Below, one piece after another: positions 6,434 to 8,600 of a stretch of DNA of 8,600 nt; position 1 is the first letter of the stretch; each line of letters opens with the position of its first letter. The stretch spans positions 1 through 8,600 of the forward strand of contig CAMCOJ010000076.1 of NCBI GenBank assembly GCA_945876405.1, read 5' to 3'. The notes beneath the pieces were generated by a model. It had not been told where the DNA came from and did not search any database. It saw only the letters and a list, made by a program, of their open reading frames with translations. A program made the translations under genes and the position numbers. This stretch comes from an uncultured Ruminococcus sp. (GTDB lineage: Bacteria; Bacillota; Clostridia; Oscillospirales; Ruminococcaceae).

Positions 6434-7508
6434 CCGTATCTCAATCTCAATATTCGGTGAATCTCACGGAGCCGGGATAGGCGTAGTTATTGACAACCTT
6501 CCGCCCGGAGAATATATCCGTATGGAAGAAATTCTTGCATTTATGTCAAGAAGAGCACCAAAGAAAAACAAAACATCCACACCACGAAACGAAAAAGACA
6601 TACCACAGATTATGTCCGGTCTGTACAATAACAGAACAACAGGTACTCCGCTTTGTGCTGTAATCCAGAACACAGACCAGCACTCAAATGACTATAAAAA
6701 CGTTCAGACACTTGCACGTCCGGGACATGCTGACTATACCGGTGCCAAAAGATATCAGGGCTTTAACGACGTAAGAGGCGGCGGTCATTTTTCGGGAAGA
6801 CTTACTGCTCCCCTTGTGTTTGCAGGTGCTGTATGTGCACAGATCCTTGAAAGAAGAGGAATATATACCGGTGCTCATATCTCAGCCATTCACGGAATAA
6901 AGGACAAGGAATTTATCTATACAAATGTTACCCGTGAAGAACTTCTGGATATAAGAAAAAAAGAATTTCCGGTTATTGATGACGAAGCCGGAAAGAAAAT
7001 GATAGACGATGTCGACAAGGCAAGACGTTCCCTTGATTCGCTGGGAGGTATAATCGAATGTGCTGCAATTAATATTCCGGCCGGAATCGGTTCTCCTATG
7101 TTTGACGGACTTGAGAATTCAATTTCACAGCTTGTTTTTGGTATCCCTGCTGTTAAAGGCATCGAATTTGGTATCGGATTCAAAGCTGCTGAACTTCTTG
7201 GAAGCCAGAACAACGATGAGTTTTATGTTGATGATCACGGTCACGTGCTCACCAGAACCAATAACCACGGTGGCATTCTCGGCGGAATTTCATCCGGCAT
7301 GCCTCTTATACTGAGAGTTGCAATAAAGCCAACTCCTTCCATTGCCCAGCCACAGAACACTATTGACTACACCAACCTTTCAAATGACGTTATCAGCATT
7401 AAAGGGAGACATGATCCGTGCATTGTACCAAGAGCTGTACCGTGTGTGGAAGCTGCAGTCAATATCGCTCTTCTCAGCCACATTCTTGAATATCCCAATT
7501 TCAGATAA
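6414..7508 (+). CDS. aroC: Chorismate synthase
   Basis: AroC eliminates phosphate from EPSP to give chorismate, the branch point to Trp, Phe, Tyr and folate, and needs reduced FMN. The 364 residues carry all three signatures: FGESHGAGIG (14-23, H18), ARPGHADYTGAKRYQGFNDVRGGGHFSGRLTAP (101-133, H105) and GRHDPCIVPRAVPCVEAA (331-348, D334). The second motif has His where many members have Arg (GGGHFSGR), a form I believe is common in Clostridia. No flavin reductase domain is fused, so reduced FMN must come from another enzyme. The ATG at 6414 is preceded by AGGAGG (6397-6402, 11-nt spacing) inside aroA, and the two genes overlap by 20 nt, suggesting coupled translation. Confidence 0.97.
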   Translation: MASIWNNRISISIFGESHGAGIGVVIDNLPPGEYIRMEEILAFMSRRAPKKNKTSTPRNEKDIPQIMSGLYNNRTTGTPLCAVIQNTDQHSNDYKNVQTLARPGHADYTGAKRYQGFNDVRGGGHFSGRLTAPLVFAGAVCAQILERRGIYTGAHISAIHGIKDKEFIYTNVTREELLDIRKKEFPVIDDEAGKKMIDDVDKARRSLDSLGGIIECAAINIPAGIGSPMFDGLENSISQLVFGIPAVKGIEFGIGFKAAELLGSQNNDEFYVDDHGHVLTRTNNHGGILGGISSGMPLILRVAIKPTPSIAQPQNTIDYTNLSNDVISIKGRHDPCIVPRAVPCVEAAVNIALLSHILEYPNFR

Positions 7509-7553
7509 TACTTCTCTGTTCCATTCTTCTGATAACCCGAAAGGAGGATAAGT

Positions 7554-8108
7554 ATGGACTATCAGCCTAACGATCTTAATTCCGTAAAGATTCTTATCTG
7601 CTATCTGCTTCACCACCTTGAAGAAAAAACCGAGTCTGAAGAACTTTATGAAATAGCAGTGGATTCGGGAATAATAAATTATTTTTACTACAATGAAGCT
7701 ATTGATGAACTTCTTGTAAATGATACAATTTATTCTGATGTTGATGAAAACGGTAATATGTATTTTTCACTGAGTGAAAAAGGAGAGATTTATGTAAGGG
7801 ATTTCTCTTCATATGTCCAGCGTTCATTCAGAAACAGACTTATGTACTCTGCAATTCAGTACAAAGCACGAAAACTCAGCAATGCAAGTCTCTCTCTTGA
7901 CTATGAGGAGAACAGTGAAGGCTGCAGACTCATATGCAATATTTCCGATAACAGTAAATCTCTTGTGGAGATGAAACTTCTGACCCAGAACAGAACACAG
8001 GCTGAACTTATCGGTGAACGTATAAGCGATAATCCATCTTCCTTTTATAAAGAATTTATAGACTATATTATTCAGAAGCGAAATCCGCATAATATGGAAA
8101 TTGAATAA
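7554..8108 (+). CDS. DUF4364 family protein, probable winged-helix
   Basis: This soluble protein of 184 residues resembles the DUF4364 family of Clostridia, of unknown function. The N-terminal part (about 6-85) reads like a winged helix: helices around NSVKILICYLLHHLEE and SEELYEIAVDSG, INYFYYNEAIDELLVNDTIY as a possible recognition region, then a hairpin VDENGNMYFSLSEKG (63-77). A linking helix, VQRSFRNRLMYSAIQYKARK, leads to a mixed alpha/beta C-terminal part (about 108-180). There are no membrane segments or catalytic motif. AAGGAGGA (7541-7548) lies 5 nt before the ATG. It follows aroC by 45 bp with no terminator between and ends at an intrinsic terminator, so it is very likely the last gene of the aro operon. 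A regulatory role is inference only. Confidence 0.75.
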   Translation: MDYQPNDLNSVKILICYLLHHLEEKTESEELYEIAVDSGIINYFYYNEAIDELLVNDTIYSDVDENGNMYFSLSEKGEIYVRDFSSYVQRSFRNRLMYSAIQYKARKLSNASLSLDYEENSEGCRLICNISDNSKSLVEMKLLTQNRTQAELIGERISDNPSSFYKEFIDYIIQKRNPHNMEIE

Positions 8109-8131
8109 AAATTTTTTCATTCACTGTAAAT

Positions 8132-8162
8132 ACCCCCGTCAGTTTATGGCGAGGGTTTTTTT
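8132..8162 (+). terminator. Rho-independent terminator of the aro operon
   Basis: ACCCCCGTC (8132-8140) pairs with GGCGAGGGT (8148-8156) across a 7-nt loop, with one C-A mismatch and one G-T wobble. A run of seven T follows (8156-8162). It lies 24 nt after the DUF4364 stop and ends the plus-strand operon. Confidence 0.88.
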
Positions 8163-8164
8163 AT

Positions 8165-8198
8165 AAAAAAATTCCCCGGAATCAATGTTCCGGGGAAT
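8165..8198 (-). terminator. Rho-independent terminator of the dockerin gene
   Basis: ATTCCCCGGAA (8171-8181) and TTCCGGGGAAT (8188-8198) form a perfect 11-bp stem with a 6-nt loop. On the minus strand it runs into seven T (complement of 8171-8165), while the plus strand lacks a T-run after it. It therefore serves the minus-strand gene ending at 8248 and sits back to back with the aro terminator. Confidence 0.9.
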
Positions 8199-8247
8199 CT
8201 TCTTATGTATGATTATTCTCAGAAATTATTCTGAATCAGAAATACTA

Positions 8248-8600
8248 TTAGCCGAGAATCATCTTAACAAGGTGGATAAGGTCGATTGTATTGATAGCCT
8301 TATCTCCGTTGATATCACCGTTTGGTACTTCAGACTTGTCTGCAGCAAGGAGGAGATATCTCTTGAGCTTGATGAAGTCTCTTGTATTTACAACACCGTT
8401 GCCATCAACGTCACCCTTAACTGCTTCGCCAGGTTCACTTGTTGGCTTGTCTGTTGGTGTCTCTGTTGGTGTCTCTGTTGGCTTCTCTGTTGGTGTTTCT
8501 GTTGGCTTGTCTGTTGGCTTTTCTGTTGGTGTTTCTGTTGGCTTTTCTGTTGGTGTTTCTGTTGGCTTCTCTGTTGGTGTTTCTGTTGGCTTATCTGTTG
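8248..8600 (-). CDS. Secreted protein with C-terminal type I dockerin, 5' part outside the window
   Basis: The visible 116 residues are the C-terminus of a larger protein. About 50 residues of Pro/Thr-rich linker (alternating TPTE and KPTE) lead to SEPGEAVKGD and a type I dockerin with two EF-hand-like repeats: GDVDGNGVVNTRDFIKLKRYLL and GDINGDKAINTIDLIHLVKMILG. In each loop the calcium-coordinating positions 1, 3, 5, 9 and 12 are D/D/N/N/D and D/N/D/N/D. Positions 10-11, which influence cohesin choice, are TR in the first and TI in the second. Dockerins anchor extracellular enzymes to scaffoldin cohesins, so this should be secreted and perhaps part of a cellulosome- or amylosome-like complex. 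The functional module is upstream, beyond base 8600, and cannot be named. TAA is followed in frame by TAG. A dedicated terminator follows. Confidence 0.93.
   Translation of the reverse strand, partial: TDKPTETPTEKPTETPTEKPTETPTEKPTDKPTETPTEKPTETPTETPTDKPTSEPGEAVKGDVDGNGVVNTRDFIKLKRYLLLAADKSEVPNGDINGDKAINTIDLIHLVKMILG
8441..8600 (-). repeat. 12-bp tandem repeat encoding the PTE[K/T] linker
   Basis: Twelve full copies of a 12-bp unit, TCTGTTGG[TG/CT]T[N] on the plus strand, occupy 8450-8593, with partial copies on both sides; the array continues past the window. Each copy encodes four residues, [K/T]-P-T-[E/D]. K and T units mostly alternate, so the higher-order unit is 24 bp, broken at KPTDKPTE and TPTETPTD. 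Copies are nearly identical at DNA level, which implies recent expansion and makes the copy number unreliable in a short-read assembly. Confidence 0.95.

Noticed and set aside
8441..8600. CRISPR-like array
   Set aside because: The 12-bp repeats are directly adjacent with no spacers and encode an in-frame PTE[K/T] linker.

Overview
The window reads as a chromosomal contig end from a low-to-mid GC Gram-positive gut anaerobe of the Ruminococcus type (Oscillospiraceae). Three things point there: the yicC-remA-gmk-rpoZ-priA order typical of Firmicutes, strong AGGAGG-type ribosome binding sites with sigma-A promoters, and a type I dockerin behind a long PTEK/PTET linker, as in cellulosomal and related secreted proteins of ruminococci. 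Genus-level assignment is inference. The first 46 bases are not biological: they match an Illumina Nextera i7 adapter, including what looks like the N703 index and the Tn5 mosaic end.

Layout: (1) 47-2920, minus strand: a five-gene housekeeping operon, yicC, remA, gmk, rpoZ, priA, with a near-consensus promoter at 3018-3046. Junctions are tight (two 8-nt overlaps and gaps of 2 and 12 nt). priA is cut by the contig end just before its Walker A motif. (2) 3055-3185: intergenic DNA with a 10-bp perfect inverted repeat and a terminator hairpin. (3) 3186-3908, minus strand: a two-TM protein with two DUF3592-like domains. (4) 3909-4113: divergent promoter region. (5) 4114-8108, plus strand: aroB-aroA-aroC, followed by a DUF4364-family gene 45 bp downstream. 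aroB has a consensus promoter (TTGACT-17-TATAAT), and a second consensus-like promoter lies inside aroA. (6) 8109-8247: back-to-back convergent terminators. (7) 8248-8600, minus strand: the C-terminal part of a secreted dockerin protein whose catalytic or binding part lies beyond the window.

How the genes work together: AroB makes 3-dehydroquinate, AroA makes EPSP from shikimate-3-phosphate and PEP, and AroC makes chorismate. The intervening steps (AroQ/D, AroE, AroK) are not encoded here. The minus operon joins nucleotide supply (Gmk), RNA polymerase assembly (omega), replication restart (PriA), a DNA-binding regulator (RemA) and an RNase-family protein (YicC).

I found no convincing undescribed system. 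The least explained items are the internal promoter in aroA, the DUF4364 gene tied to the aro operon, the duplicated DUF3592 protein, and the two inverted repeats in the intergenic region.
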